Positions 35,365-44,571 are shown, numbered from the stretch's first letter. The stretch: 64,000 bases of DNA from Oceanisphaera profunda (GCF_002157895.1 NZ_CP021377.1:806001-870000); one strand, 5' to 3'. Program-made: numbers and translations. The notes: generated by a model not told the origin, from the letters alone.

Positions 35365-36471
35365 TTAACGCTTGCCGCGATTGCTTTGTGGCAAGGAGCC
35401 TTTGCTGGATGCGCGGCCTTTGCCCGTAGCCTGAGTACGCGAGCCGCCATTTTTTGCACCGGTTTTAGCTTCAGGTTTAGCGCCAGTATTGGCAGGGCGC
35501 GGCTTTCCGGACCCTTTAGGTTTGGCATTAGCAGCGGCATGGCTGGCACTGGCTGAACGCGCACGGGTTCTGCGGTTGGCACTGGGTTTGGCCTGAGCAT
35601 GAGCTGCAGTTTGTTCAGGGGTTAAGTCTTTAATGCGCGGGCCACTGCGGGCCGCCTTGGGTTGTTCAAGCTGTGAGGCTTCTTCGGTACTGCTTGAGTC
35701 ACCAATCATGGCGTTGATCAGCGCCAACTCCGACTCTGTCACATAGCGCCACTGACCGGGTTTAAGCTCACCGAGTTCGATATTCATGATCCGCACTCGT
35801 TTGAGGCTGGTCACGCTAAAGTCGAGGTAATCGGCCATGCGGCGAATTTGACGATTTAAGCCCTGAGTCAAAATAATATTAATGGTGTTATGGCCAATTT
35901 TTCGCACTTTACACGGCTTAGTGATGGTATCGAGTATCGGCACGCCCGCGCCCATGTCCGCCACAAAACGGTCAGTAATGGGCTTATCCATGGACACTAT
36001 GTATTCTTTTTCATGGGCATTACCAGCGCGCAAGATCTTATTCACTATGTCGCCATCGTTGGTCAGTAAAATTAAGCCGCTAGAAGGCTTGTCGAGTCGA
36101 CCGATAGGGAAGATGCGCGACTTTTTATAGCCCACTGCATCCACGATATTTTCTGGGATCTCAGGATCCGTAGTGCAGGTAATGCCAATTGGCTTGTTAT
36201 ACACCAAATACACCGGCGCCGGTTTGGCACGCAGCGGCTTATTGTTTACCCGCACATCATCGGCAAGGCTGACCTTAACACCCATGCCCGCCACCACGCC
36301 GTTTACCTTAACTCGCCCTTGATCAATCAATCGATCCGCTTCTCGACGCGAACAAATACCCGTTTCACTGATAAATTTATTAAGGCGAGTCAGATTGTCT
36401 TGAGCCTGCTCTGAGTTTTGGCCTGAAGGCTGCCCTGAGGCTGTTCCAGAGGTATAAGGCGCGTCACTCAT
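35365..36471 (-). CDS. rluF: RluF, 23S rRNA pseudouridine synthase
   Basis: The 368-residue RsuA-family synthase has an N-terminal S4 domain (RLNKFISETGICSRREADRL, about 28-90). The catalytic domain has GRLDKPSSGLILLTNDG holding the active Asp, and QGLNRQIRRMADYL. The RluF-specific ILRAGNAHEKEYIVS is present. In E. coli the enzyme modifies U2604 of 23S rRNA and also U35 of tRNA-Tyr. The C-terminal 95 residues are a low-complexity Ala/Lys/Arg/Gly tail, longer than in E. coli. It lies convergent to tyrS, whose product charges the same tRNA. Confidence 0.93.
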   Translation of the reverse strand: MSDAPYTSGTASGQPSGQNSEQAQDNLTRLNKFISETGICSRREADRLIDQGRVKVNGVVAGMGVKVSLADDVRVNNKPLRAKPAPVYLVYNKPIGITCTTDPEIPENIVDAVGYKKSRIFPIGRLDKPSSGLILLTNDGDIVNKILRAGNAHEKEYIVSMDKPITDRFVADMGAGVPILDTITKPCKVRKIGHNTINIILTQGLNRQIRRMADYLDFSVTSLKRVRIMNIELGELKPGQWRYVTESELALINAMIGDSSSTEEASQLEQPKAARSGPRIKDLTPEQTAAHAQAKPSANRRTRARSASASHAAANAKPKGSGKPRPANTGAKPEAKTGAKNGGSRTQATGKGRASSKGSLPQSNRGKR

Positions 36472-36541
36472 GGGGTTATCTCTCCCGAAAATAAAAAGGC
36501 CAAGTGTAAAGCGGCGAGCAGCGAGTCACAAGCGCTAGCGC

Positions 36542-37042
36542 TTATAACCAGCGGCGTACCCGCTGGCAATATTGCTGGTAGGCAAGGCCAAACTTTGTCT
36601 GCAGCGCCTGCTCTTCGGCGGCAATTTGCACCTTGCTCATATACAGTACAAACAAGGCCAGCCACAGCACATTAATGACGTTGCCGAGCCAGATCGCCCA
36701 TGCCAGCAACAACATAAGGTCGCCCACATAAATAGGGTTACGGCTGTAGCTAAATACCCCTTGGGTGACCAAGGCGGTGGCGCGTTCTGGCGCAAAGGGC
36801 AAAAGCGTGGTGTGAGCGCGGCGCAAGGTGAATGCCGAGATCAACATCAGTAGCAAACCTGCTATTCCCACTGCTATCGACATTAAAAACAGCCACGGCT
36901 GCCCTGCTATGCCACTACCCGCCAACTCAATCTCACTTACCCCACCGCCCGCAAGCTTGGTACTTGTTAACCACATCATTAAGGCGGCGAGTCCGGTGAT
37001 GACTGGCGGTGGCAGCCATAATAAACGTTGTCGCCAGCTCAT
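36542..37042 (-). CDS. Isoprenylcysteine carboxyl methyltransferase-like membrane methyltransferase
   Basis: The 166-residue membrane protein has four hydrophobic segments and the family signature GVFSYSRNPIYVGDLMLLLA near 95-114. This is followed by EEQALQTKFGLAYQQYCQRV, the ICMT/PEMT SAM-binding C-terminal region. The substrate is unknown; bacterial members methylate lipids or small molecules. Its ATG overlaps the stop of the SulP gene (ATGA), with GGAGC as ribosome site inside that gene, so translation is coupled. Confidence 0.82.
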   Translation of the reverse strand: MSWRQRLLWLPPPVITGLAALMMWLTSTKLAGGGVSEIELAGSGIAGQPWLFLMSIAVGIAGLLLMLISAFTLRRAHTTLLPFAPERATALVTQGVFSYSRNPIYVGDLMLLLAWAIWLGNVINVLWLALFVLYMSKVQIAAEEQALQTKFGLAYQQYCQRVRRWL

Positions 37043-39264
37043 TTTTTAGCTCCTAAATCAAAGCGAGAGCCAGTGCGGGTGGCATCATTCATGTGCGCTT
37101 CAAGTTGAATAATGCTCTCGCCGGCTTTGGGCTCCAACAAAGGGAACTTAAGCTCAGCTTGCGCCGCGCCCGAGGTCGCTTGGGTAACGCCGGTTTCTAA
37201 ATGAACGTTTAAGGCCGCTTGGGATCGCTCTTGCGCATATTGCTTACGCTCTTTCGATCCCAGCTTAAGATCTAATAAGGGCGCAACCTCCGGCTGAGGC
37301 TGCATACTTTTTTCCAATACTCTGGGCTGCAGCTTGTTGGTCTGCAAAAAGTTGGTCTGCAAAAGGTTTGTCTGCAGAAAGCTTGGCGGCAAAGACAGCT
37401 CTGCAACCGGCTCACTTATCTCAGTGGCGGCCTCTCGCTCTGCAAGCTGTGACTCTCGTGCACTGGGCGACAACACCGATAATTCCAGCTGGGCAAGCGC
37501 TTGCAGGCGCTCATCTTCGGCGATGTCGTTGGCCTCTGATTCTAAGGTAATAGTCTCCGGCTCTTCATCCCAATAGCAACTGGTCATGCGCAGTGCTTGG
37601 TATACATCGGGATACACTAAGATGCCCTCTTCGCCGACGCGGATCCCTGCTTGCTTTAGCCAGAGCGTCATTTGCCCACGCCTTCCTGCCATCACCATAT
37701 GAATGCCGCTGCGTTTCAGCTCTTTATGCAGCTCACCCACCATGGTCATCACGCTGATATCTTGATGAGTAAAACAGGATACCGCATCAATGATCAGGCA
37801 CTTAGCTGGCTTCTTTTCACTGGCCAGCAACACCAATACCCGGCGCTTAAAATAGGCGGCATTAAAGTAGGTGAGCGGCGAGTTAAAACGATAAATTAAC
37901 ACGCCGGTAATGGCTTTCACTTCTTCGTTATGACCTAAAGTATGCACCACCCCTTCGTCATTCATGCCCATTAACTGCTCTGTGGGGCGCATGACGTTGC
38001 GTAAAAACTGAAATAAGCCCAGTAACACCGCCAAAGCAATGCCAGGAATAACACCCACTAACAACACGCTGAAAAAGGTGACCCAAGCCAGCCAAAAGGC
38101 CGAGCTGTCCGAATGGCGCAGTGCCCAAATGCTGCGAAAATCCGTCATCGACAGTGAGGCTAAAATCAGTATCACGCCCAGTGCGGCGGTAGGTATATAT
38201 TGCAAGGGTGAGTACAAATAAAAAGTCACCGCGGCGGTAGCCAAGGCGGCCACTAACGACACCATCTGGGTTTTACCGCCATTGGCGTCATTCACCGCAG
38301 TGCGCGAGCCTGCACCACTCACCGCAAAACCTTGGGAGACGGCAGAGGCAATATTAGCAATGCCAAGGGCGCGAAACTCCGCATCTGCGTCTATGTCATA
38401 GCCATTGCGCGCGGCAAAACTGCGCGCGGTAAGCATTAAAGACACAAAACTTATCATGGCCAGGTTGAGCGCCGGCAATACCAGCTCGCGGATCAGCCCT
38501 GGCGGAAATTCAGGAATTTGAAAATCTGGGAAACGACCACTTAAGGTGCCAATCACGGCCACGTCTTGCACCCGAGCCCCTAATGCCCAGAGCACAGTTG
38601 CCGTGACTGCTAATGCCAGTAAAGAAGTAGGCCACAAGGGGTTAAGCCGTTTACCCACCAGCATCACCAGCAAGGTCAGTAAACTAAAGCCTAGCGTAAT
38701 CAGGTGCACTTCTGACACATAATTGGGCGCCGCTAATACCCGCTCTACCAAGCCTTGCTCGTGATAGGTAAAGCCAAATACGCTCGACAGCTGGCCCACA
38801 ATAATGGTGATGGCCACGCCGTTCAGTAAGCCCATTAAGATGGGGCTGGATAAAAAATCCGCCAGCACACCCAACCTTAGTCGGCTGGCAATGAGGCACC
38901 ATACGCCGGTCATGGCGGTCATGGTCATCACCAATTGCCAATGTCGAGTAGGATCGCCCAGCGCCAGTGGCGTCACCACGGCAGCAATCACCGCACAGGT
39001 CGCCGCATCGGGCCCGACGATTAACTGGCGTGAGGAGCCAAAAATAGCATAGGCAATCATGGGTAAAATACTGGAATACAAGCCCGCCTCGGCACCCACG
39101 CCCGTTAGCTCGGCATAGGCAATAGCCACGGGCAAGCCCACGGCGGCTACCGACACCCCAGCCCGTACATCCGCCATCAACCAGGCTCTTTGGTAACCTA
39201 ACAGCGTCATTAAACCTGGCATCCAGCGCCCCAGAGAAAAGCGTTTATTCATTTTTTCAGCCAA
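37039..39264 (-). CDS. SulP family anion transporter with STAS domain and long repeat-bearing tail
   Basis: The 741-residue inner-membrane transporter has 12-14 membrane segments (about 25-430) with the SulP motif AGVSVAAVGLPVAIAYAELTG near residue 36. A cytoplasmic STAS domain (about 450-565) follows, with LIIDAVSCFTHQD. The substrate could be sulfate, bicarbonate or a dicarboxylate. Unusually there are about 170 further residues, charged and Gln-rich, containing LQTNLLQTNFLQTNKLQ, a five-residue repeat from a 15-bp tandem repeat (37,327-37,386). MAEKMNKRFS offers two close starts. It is transcribed with the overlapping methyltransferase gene. Confidence 0.88.
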   Translation of the reverse strand: MAEKMNKRFSLGRWMPGLMTLLGYQRAWLMADVRAGVSVAAVGLPVAIAYAELTGVGAEAGLYSSILPMIAYAIFGSSRQLIVGPDAATCAVIAAVVTPLALGDPTRHWQLVMTMTAMTGVWCLIASRLRLGVLADFLSSPILMGLLNGVAITIIVGQLSSVFGFTYHEQGLVERVLAAPNYVSEVHLITLGFSLLTLLVMLVGKRLNPLWPTSLLALAVTATVLWALGARVQDVAVIGTLSGRFPDFQIPEFPPGLIRELVLPALNLAMISFVSLMLTARSFAARNGYDIDADAEFRALGIANIASAVSQGFAVSGAGSRTAVNDANGGKTQMVSLVAALATAAVTFYLYSPLQYIPTAALGVILILASLSMTDFRSIWALRHSDSSAFWLAWVTFFSVLLVGVIPGIALAVLLGLFQFLRNVMRPTEQLMGMNDEGVVHTLGHNEEVKAITGVLIYRFNSPLTYFNAAYFKRRVLVLLASEKKPAKCLIIDAVSCFTHQDISVMTMVGELHKELKRSGIHMVMAGRRGQMTLWLKQAGIRVGEEGILVYPDVYQALRMTSCYWDEEPETITLESEANDIAEDERLQALAQLELSVLSPSARESQLAEREAATEISEPVAELSLPPSFLQTNLLQTNFLQTNKLQPRVLEKSMQPQPEVAPLLDLKLGSKERKQYAQERSQAALNVHLETGVTQATSGAAQAELKFPLLEPKAGESIIQLEAHMNDATRTGSRFDLGAKK

Positions 39265-39615
39265 TTGTAGTGAGGCTACTTAAAGCGAGACGGCTCAAAG
39301 AGAGACGACTTCAAGTGCACTCACTGTGATTTATGAAGGCTAAGCGCATCCTTGCCTCGTACAAAAGCCAAGGGTTATCACCTTTAGCTAGATCTGTATT
39401 TTAAGCGACTAATTAAGCCCTAAGATAGGCTTTAGTCACATATATTATATCGACACTTAACGAGAGGCTTTACGCTAAGTTTACACGCTCTTTATTCTAA
39501 AAAGGGTTTCGTTTGTTTCCTGTTAACTGAACACTAACTGTGATTGAATACTCTTATGCGCTAAACAGACCTTGTAACCGCTTATCACTCGCAAACAATC
39601 AGGTATTAACGTGGT
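39265..39615. other. Divergent promoter region, sulP / receiver-CheC gene
   Basis: A/T-rich DNA, including ACATATATTATATCGAC near 39,435, should hold both promoters. No repeat family member and no ORF were seen here, which is unusual for a gap of this size in this window. Confidence 0.4.
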
Positions 39616-40634
39616 ATGAAAACCCATATTTTAATTTGTGATGACTCTTTGGTGGCCCGTAAACAAATGGCCAGTACCTTGCCCGCCGATTGGCCGGTAC
39701 AGCTGCACTTTGCCGAAGATGGCAAACAGGCATTGGCTTTCTTACAGCATTATGGCGCCGATGTGTTATTTCTTGACTTGAATATGCCAGAGCTCGACGG
39801 CTATGGCGTGCTCAATGAAATTAAAAAACAGGGATTATCCGTTATTACCGTGGTTGTTTCCGGTGACATTCAGCCAGAAGCTCAACACAAAGTACGCGCG
39901 CTCGGTGCCATTGGCTTTATTAACAAACCCATCGTTAAGTCTGAGTTAGCACAGCTCTTAACTGAATACGGCCTATACCGCCCTCATGGCGCAGCGCCTG
40001 TTTCCCACAACCTTCCCGCACCCGCTAACCAAGAGTTAGACGACGCCGTCACCTTGTTTGAGTATCTGCAAGAGATGGCCAACATTGCCATGGGGCAGGC
40101 TTCAAACTTACTGGCTCAACTACTACAAGTTTTTATTCATCAGCCCATTCCTAAAGTGGCTTTGATTGCGCGCAGCGAGCTCAATATGGCGATTTCTGCC
40201 ATTGAAGGCAATACCGACTATGCCGCCGTGTGTCAGGGTTTTGTGGGTGCGGGGGTGTCTGGTGAAGCCTTGCTGTTATTTACCGACACCAACAGCGAGC
40301 AAATGGCCAAATTGCTGCACTATGAAGATGAGACTTGCTCTGCCCCGAGATCGAAGTGTTACTCGACATGTCGAACATTCTGTTCAGCGCTTTTATTAAA
40401 GGTTTAGGCCAGCAATTAGATATTTGCTTTGGCTTAGGTCAACCCCATCTATTGTCCCGCCCTCAACATATTGAAGGCTTACTTGCTCATCATCGGCAAC
40501 AGACAGAGCAGTTGTTATGTATTGAAATTCCCTATGAGCTTGAACAACAAAACATTAATTGTAATCTGCTGGTTTTGCTGACAGAAGATTCAGTCACGCG
40601 CCTAGAGCAACGATTGTCTTATTTACTGGAATAA
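39616..40634 (+). pseudogene. Receiver-CheC/CheX fusion gene interrupted by a frameshift
   Basis: The first frame encodes a receiver domain (about 1-120) with DD at 8-9 region, phospho-acceptor Asp in LFLDLNMPELDG and Lys in FINKPI. It continues into the start of a CheC-like domain (ELDDAVTLFEYLQEMANIAM and GFVGAGVSGEALLLF). At about 40,340 it leaves the frame. The rest of the CheC-like domain (EIEVLLDMSNILFSAFIKGL) continues without stops in the -1 frame to 40,634. A single missing base beside the run CCCC (about 40,344-40,347) explains this. It could be a real mutation, a sequencing error or, less likely, programmed slippage. Such proteins act as phosphatase-type response regulators; the cyclase gene follows after 17 bases. 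Confidence 0.8.
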
Positions 40635-40651
40635 GTCTGATGGAGTAAGTC

Positions 40652-41611
40652 ATGCCCCTCGCAACACAGGATGCCCACGCCTTTCATTTTCTGGTCGACA
40701 TGCTCGAGTCAGTGGAAATTGGCCTAGTCGTATTAGATTTAGAATTTAAAGTACAGCTGTGGAATGGCTTTATGGAAAACCACAGCGGACTTACGTCAAC
40801 GGCGGTACGGGAGCAGAATATTTTCTTACTGTTTCCTGAATTACCCGCAACTTGGCTAAAACGAAAAATAGACACGGTAGTGATGCTTAATACCCGCGCC
40901 TTTACCTCTTGGGAGTTGCGCCCTTATCTCTTTCGCTTTGGCAGTAGCCGCCCCATTACCGGCACTTCACCTTACATGTATCAAAACGTGACTATTAGCC
41001 CGCTCGCTGAGCCCGATGGCAGCATAAAACGCGTTTCTTTGATGGTGTACGATGTCACCGATGTGGCCTGTAGCCGCATTGAGCTAGAACAAGCGAATGC
41101 TCAGCTTAATTGTTTAAGTAAGACCGACAACTTAACCAAGTTGCTTAATCGTGGCGCCTGGGAAAGCCATCTCAATAGCGAATTTGAGCGCTTTCGGCGC
41201 TACGGTCATGATTGCACCCTGATCATGCTCGATATCGACAACTTCAAACGCGTCAACGATCAATATGGTCATCAGGTGGGGGATGACGTTATTCGCCACC
41301 TCGCCGAGACCATGCGCGCTTGCCTGCGCAGTACGGATCATTTAGGTCGCTACGGCGGCGAAGAATTTGCCATTATTTTGCCGGAAACTAGCCTTGAAGG
41401 CGCCTGTGTAATTGCTGAGCGATTGCGCCAAACCATCGCCCAAGCCGAGGTCCGCAGTCACAATGCGAATGTGAGTTATACCGTCAGCTTAGGACTAGCG
41501 ACCTTGCATAAGCAAACGGCCAGCAGCCAACAATGGTTACGCCAAGCGGACGAGGCCTTATATGCGGCCAAGCATGCGGGTAGAAACCAAGTGCTGTGTG
41601 CGGGCTTGTGA
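40652..41611 (+). CDS. PAS-GGDEF diguanylate cyclase
   Basis: The 319-residue cytoplasmic protein has an N-terminal PAS-like domain (about 10-130, LVVLDLEFKVQLWN). A short coiled coil and a GGDEF domain (about 150-315) follow. The active site is YGGEEF, the Mg-binding Asp lies in LIMLDIDNFKRVNDQYGH, and the inhibitory I-site RSTD stands five residues before GGEEF. All parts needed to make cyclic di-GMP from two GTP are present, with product feedback expected. It forms an operon with the frameshifted receiver-CheC gene. Repeats GTGAGGC overlap its stop codon. Confidence 0.93.
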   Translation: MPLATQDAHAFHFLVDMLESVEIGLVVLDLEFKVQLWNGFMENHSGLTSTAVREQNIFLLFPELPATWLKRKIDTVVMLNTRAFTSWELRPYLFRFGSSRPITGTSPYMYQNVTISPLAEPDGSIKRVSLMVYDVTDVACSRIELEQANAQLNCLSKTDNLTKLLNRGAWESHLNSEFERFRRYGHDCTLIMLDIDNFKRVNDQYGHQVGDDVIRHLAETMRACLRSTDHLGRYGGEEFAIILPETSLEGACVIAERLRQTIAQAEVRSHNANVSYTVSLGLATLHKQTASSQQWLRQADEALYAAKHAGRNQVLCAGL

Positions 41612-41635
41612 GGCGTGAGGCGTGAGGCGTGAGGC
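41608..41635. repeat. GTGAGGC x4 tandem repeat
   Basis: Four perfect 7-base units begin within the stop codon of the cyclase gene. The same unit is repeated at 46,404. Confidence 0.92.
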
Positions 41636-41682
41636 AAAATAGTTAAGTAGAGCCACGCTAAACAACAAACCTAAATACCATT

Positions 41683-41719
41683 AAAAAAAGCCCAGTCGCA
41701 TAACACGACTGGGCTTTTT
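41683..41719. terminator. Bidirectional terminator between the cyclase gene and fabV
   Basis: AAAAAAAGCCCAGTCG pairs with CGACTGGGCTTTTT across the loop CATAACA, A-rich on the left and T-rich on the right, serving the convergent genes. Confidence 0.93.
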
Positions 41720-41740
41720 ACTACTGTGATTTAACTGCGT

Positions 41741-42940
41741 TTACGCCAGTTCAATCACTTCAAAATTCACTTGTGGGTCTACGTCTGCTTCGTAATCAAC
41801 GCCAGTTAGACCAAAGCCGAACAAACGCAAAAATTCATCTTTATAACCCTGATAATCAGTTAACTGATAAATATTGTCGTCTTGAACTTGAGTCCAAATT
41901 TCGCGACAAGCATCTTGTACCGCATCACGCAATTCCCAGTCATCCAAACGCAGACGATTTTCTTCATCCAACTGCGCTGGCTGCTCACCATACAACTGAG
42001 TGGTAAATAAGCGCTGAATTTGCTCGATACAGCCTTCGTGAATGCCCTGCTCTTTCATCACCTTAAAGGCCATGGAGATATACAAAGGCATTACCGGAAT
42101 GGCCGCAGAGGCTTGGGTTACCACAGACTTCAGCACGGCTACGTGGGCATTACCGCCATGAGCTTTCAGCTTGGCATCAATAGCCTGCGCGGCGCGATCT
42201 AAGTCTTCTTTGGCTTTACCCAAAGTTCCGTGCCAGTAAATAGGCCAAGTTAAGCTGGTGCCGATATAGGAATACGCCACCGACTTAGCGCCGTCCGCCA
42301 ATACGCCTGCATCCGCCAGCGCATTCATCCATAATTCCCAATCTTGTCCGCCCATCACTTGAATGGTGTCGGCAATTTCTTGCTCGTTGGCCGGCTCAAC
42401 TTCCGCTTCAATCAACACATCTTTATTGGTATCGAGGGCAGTAGACTTATACACCTCGCCAATCGGCTTCAACGCAGAGCGTACTACTTCGCCGGTGTCG
42501 GGCATTTTGCGCACCGGTGAGGCCAACGAATAGACCACTAAGTCAATTTGACCCAAGTCTTGCTTGATCAACTCTATTACTTGCTCACGGCAGGCATTAG
42601 AGAAGGCGTCACCGTTGATGCTTTTTGAATACAAACCTTCGGCCTTGGCGGCTTTATCAAAGGCGGCAGAATTGTACCAACCGGCAGAGGCGGTTTTTTT
42701 CTCGGTGGCCGCTTTTTCAAAAAACACGCCGATAGTGGCCGCATCACTGCCAAAAGCAGCATTAATGCGTGACGCCAAGCCGTAGCCCGTAGATGCGCCA
42801 ATCACCAGCACCTTTTTAGGGCCATGTTCCAGTTTACCATTGGCTTTTACGTAAGCAATTTGCTCGGCTACGTTCGCCGCACAACCAACAGGATGGGTAG
42901 TGGTACAGATAAAGCCACGAACCTTGGGTTTAATAATCAT
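41741..42940 (-). CDS. fabV: FabV, NADH-dependent trans-2-enoyl-ACP reductase
   Basis: The 399-residue enzyme carries out the last reduction in each fatty-acid elongation cycle. It has the N-terminal [20 protein letters not shown], the NAD-binding [16 protein letters not shown], and the FabV-type active site with Tyr-x8-Lys in [10 protein letters not shown] (about 235-244). SDR-type FabI has Tyr-x6-Lys and is smaller. FabV is naturally tolerant of triclosan. It is monocistronic and leftward; no fabI is visible in the window. Confidence 0.97.
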   Translation of the reverse strand: MIIKPKVRGFICTTTHPVGCAANVAEQIAYVKANGKLEHGPKKVLVIGASTGYGLASRINAAFGSDAATIGVFFEKAATEKKTASAGWYNSAAFDKAAKAEGLYSKSINGDAFSNACREQVIELIKQDLGQIDLVVYSLASPVRKMPDTGEVVRSALKPIGEVYKSTALDTNKDVLIEAEVEPANEQEIADTIQVMGGQDWELWMNALADAGVLADGAKSVAYSYIGTSLTWPIYWHGTLGKAKEDLDRAAQAIDAKLKAHGGNAHVAVLKSVVTQASAAIPVMPLYISMAFKVMKEQGIHEGCIEQIQRLFTTQLYGEQPAQLDEENRLRLDDWELRDAVQDACREIWTQVQDDNIYQLTDYQGYKDEFLRLFGFGLTGVDYEADVDPQVNFEVIELA

Positions 42941-43055
42941 GAAGTTATGTGCCTCGGTTGCTCTTAGAAAGAGTTCTTAGATAGATGCTAAAGATACCTT
43001 ATTCTAAAGCAAAGTGAGGTAGGAACCAAAGCGGGAAGACAGACCTTAAGGACTA

Positions 43056-43095
43056 TCGCAACGGAATCCACGAAACCCACGGAAAAATAGAGATC
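43056..43095. repeat. End motif of the CAACGGAA-type element
   Basis: ATCGCAACGGAATCCACGAA ACCCACGGAAAAATAG corresponds to one end of the repeat units at 21,530 and 58,888; the matching other end is not visible before the IS3 element. Confidence 0.45.
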
Positions 43096-43259
43096 AAATC
43101 TGAAAAAAATTTTATTGATAACAGCCTAACAAAAGGCAGCAGCACGCTCTCTTAAAGCCATTAGGTTTAGTTGTTATCAATCAAATGCCTTGGTCTTTCG
43201 ATCAGATACTGGTGGAATGGCCCCGAATAAGTAGACACTTCTTCAGAGTGAGGAAGTGT

Positions 43260-43583
43260 ATGCAATACCGAACCAAACGTAAATTTAGTAATGAATTTAA
43301 GCGGGAAGCCGTTAAACTCTCTGTTTCATCACCTAAAACATTAGCTGACATCTCCAGTGAGCTGGGGGTGCATCCGAACGTATTAAGCCGTTGGCGTCGA
43401 GAGTGGATAATGGACAAACCAGATTCGAAACAGGATAAGCCCGTTAAAAATGAAGGGCCAGATAAAAGCCTTCGTCAGTTAGAGCAAGAGAATAAGCGTC
43501 TTAAGAAAAAGCTAGAGCGCGCTGAACTGGAGCTCGATATCTTAAAAAAGCTGGAAGAGTACGCTACCAAGACACGGCGATAA
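43260..43583 (+). CDS. IS3-family transposase OrfA
   Basis: The 107-residue DNA-binding subunit has a helix-turn-helix (KFSNEFKREAVKLSVSSP, then LADISSELGVHPNVLSRWRR) and a C-terminal leucine-zipper coiled coil (LRQLEQENKRLKKKLERAEL). The start is the ATG at 43,260 preceded by GAGGAAG; the longer frame from 43,185 begins outside the element and is rejected. At 43,544-43,550, A-AAA-AAG in the zero frame allows -1 slippage to give the OrfAB transposase. Confidence 0.93.
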   Translation: MQYRTKRKFSNEFKREAVKLSVSSPKTLADISSELGVHPNVLSRWRREWIMDKPDSKQDKPVKNEGPDKSLRQLEQENKRLKKKLERAELELDILKKLEEYATKTRR

Positions 43584-44452
43584 AATTTGCCTTCATCGAC
43601 CGGTATCGCAGCATGAGCTGGACGGTACTGGTGATGTGTCGCGTACTCCAGGTATCTCGTGCGGGTTTTTATTGTTGGAAGCAGCGCCAACGAGAGCCTT
43701 CGGTTCAGGCGGAGCGTCATCGCAGTTTGCTCGCCTTTTTATTGGCTGAAGCTGAACAGCAACATGGTATTGCGGGTTATCGGAAATTGTGGCGCGAAGC
43801 GGTTGACCAAGGCTTTGCTTGTGGTAAGAATCAAGTGCAACGCCTATTACAGAGTGTGGGCTACCGTTCTTGTGTCGCGCCTAAGCCTGGGCATCGTAAA
43901 CATAAGCCAGGCATCGCTGCGACGCCGAATCTGTTAAACCGACAGTTTACGGTTGCAGAAGAGAACCGTGTTTGGGTGTCAGATATAACTCAAATACGCT
44001 GTGAAGAAGGCTGGCTCTATCTGGCGGTGATAATCGATCTTGCTACCAGACAGGTAGTGGGCAAGGCTCAAGGGCCGGTTAATAGTGCTGAATTAGTGAT
44101 TAAGGCCTTAAAGCAGGCTTGGAAGAAGCAGAAGCCTGATGGCCGAGAGCTGATGTTCCACTCAGACCAGGGCAGCCAATATCATTGTATGGCGACCATG
44201 ACGTGGTTGAATAAACGTAAAGTGACTATCAGCATGTCTCGCCGGGGAAACTGCTGGGATAATGCGTGTTCAGAAAGCTTTTTTGCTTTACTGAAAAAGG
44301 AATGGACCCGTCGTTTAGGGCTGTTAACTCGTAAAGAGATGGCAGAAGAAATACACTTCTACATCACGCAGTATTACCACAAAGTAAGACAACACACTGC
44401 GCTGGGAGGATTAACCCCCAACGCATATGCGCAGCAACTTAATGCTGCTTAA
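43550..44452 (+). CDS. IS3-family transposase OrfB (DDE integrase part, reached by -1 frameshift)
   Basis: Read from the slippage point, this gives 300 residues. HTH_21 region FIDRYRSMSWTVLVMCRVLQ comes first, then an rve integrase core. The catalytic residues are Asp in WVSDITQIRC, Asp in FHSDQGSQYH, and Glu in NCWDNACSESFFALLKKEW, a DDE triad with the usual D-D-35-E spacing style. The C-terminal YYHKVRQHTALGGLTPNAYA is typical of the IS3 family. There is no stop between the slip site and the core. The first internal ATG is at 43,613. Confidence 0.93.
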   Translation, partial: AGRVRYQDTAIKFAFIDRYRSMSWTVLVMCRVLQVSRAGFYCWKQRQREPSVQAERHRSLLAFLLAEAEQQHGIAGYRKLWREAVDQGFACGKNQVQRLLQSVGYRSCVAPKPGHRKHKPGIAATPNLLNRQFTVAEENRVWVSDITQIRCEEGWLYLAVIIDLATRQVVGKAQGPVNSAELVIKALKQAWKKQKPDGRELMFHSDQGSQYHCMATMTWLNKRKVTISMSRRGNCWDNACSESFFALLKKEWTRRLGLLTRKEMAEEIHFYITQYYHKVRQHTALGGLTPNAYAQQLNAA

Positions 44453-44543
44453 ACTGGTGTCTACTTTAGTCGGGCCATTCCATGGCTGTCGTTTTCACCT
44501 TCCAGCTCTCAGCTTCTGGCTGACGGCTGTCTTTCTTCCCCCT

Positions 44544-44571
44544 CACCCTTCACGCTTCACTCCTCACGCCC
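44544..44571. repeat. 7-base repeat run CACCCTT CACGCTT CACTCCT CACGCCC
   Basis: Four units in 7-base register, the complement of the GTRARGN type, lie in the spacer between the IS3 element and radD. Confidence 0.75.

Larger units (their letters stand above)
43213..44482 (+). mobile_element. IS3-family insertion sequence (1270 bp)
   Basis: The 26-bp imperfect terminal repeats start TGGAATGGCCC and end GTAGACAC (43,213-43,238; inverse at 44,457-44,482). They are flanked by the 3-bp duplication TGG (43,210-43,212 and 44,483-44,485). Two overlapping frames, orfA and orfB, are joined by a slippery A-AAA-AAG. All parts appear intact. It sits between fabV and radD. Confidence 0.95.

Noticed and set aside
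43185-43259. Longer start for IS3 OrfA at 43,185
   Set aside because: It begins outside the left inverted repeat of the element; the ATG at 43,260 has a good ribosome site and gives the usual OrfA.
43213-44482. Cargo or defence genes carried by the insertion sequences
   Set aside because: All three elements contain only transposase frames; no passenger gene, toxin-antitoxin or restriction gene was found beside them.
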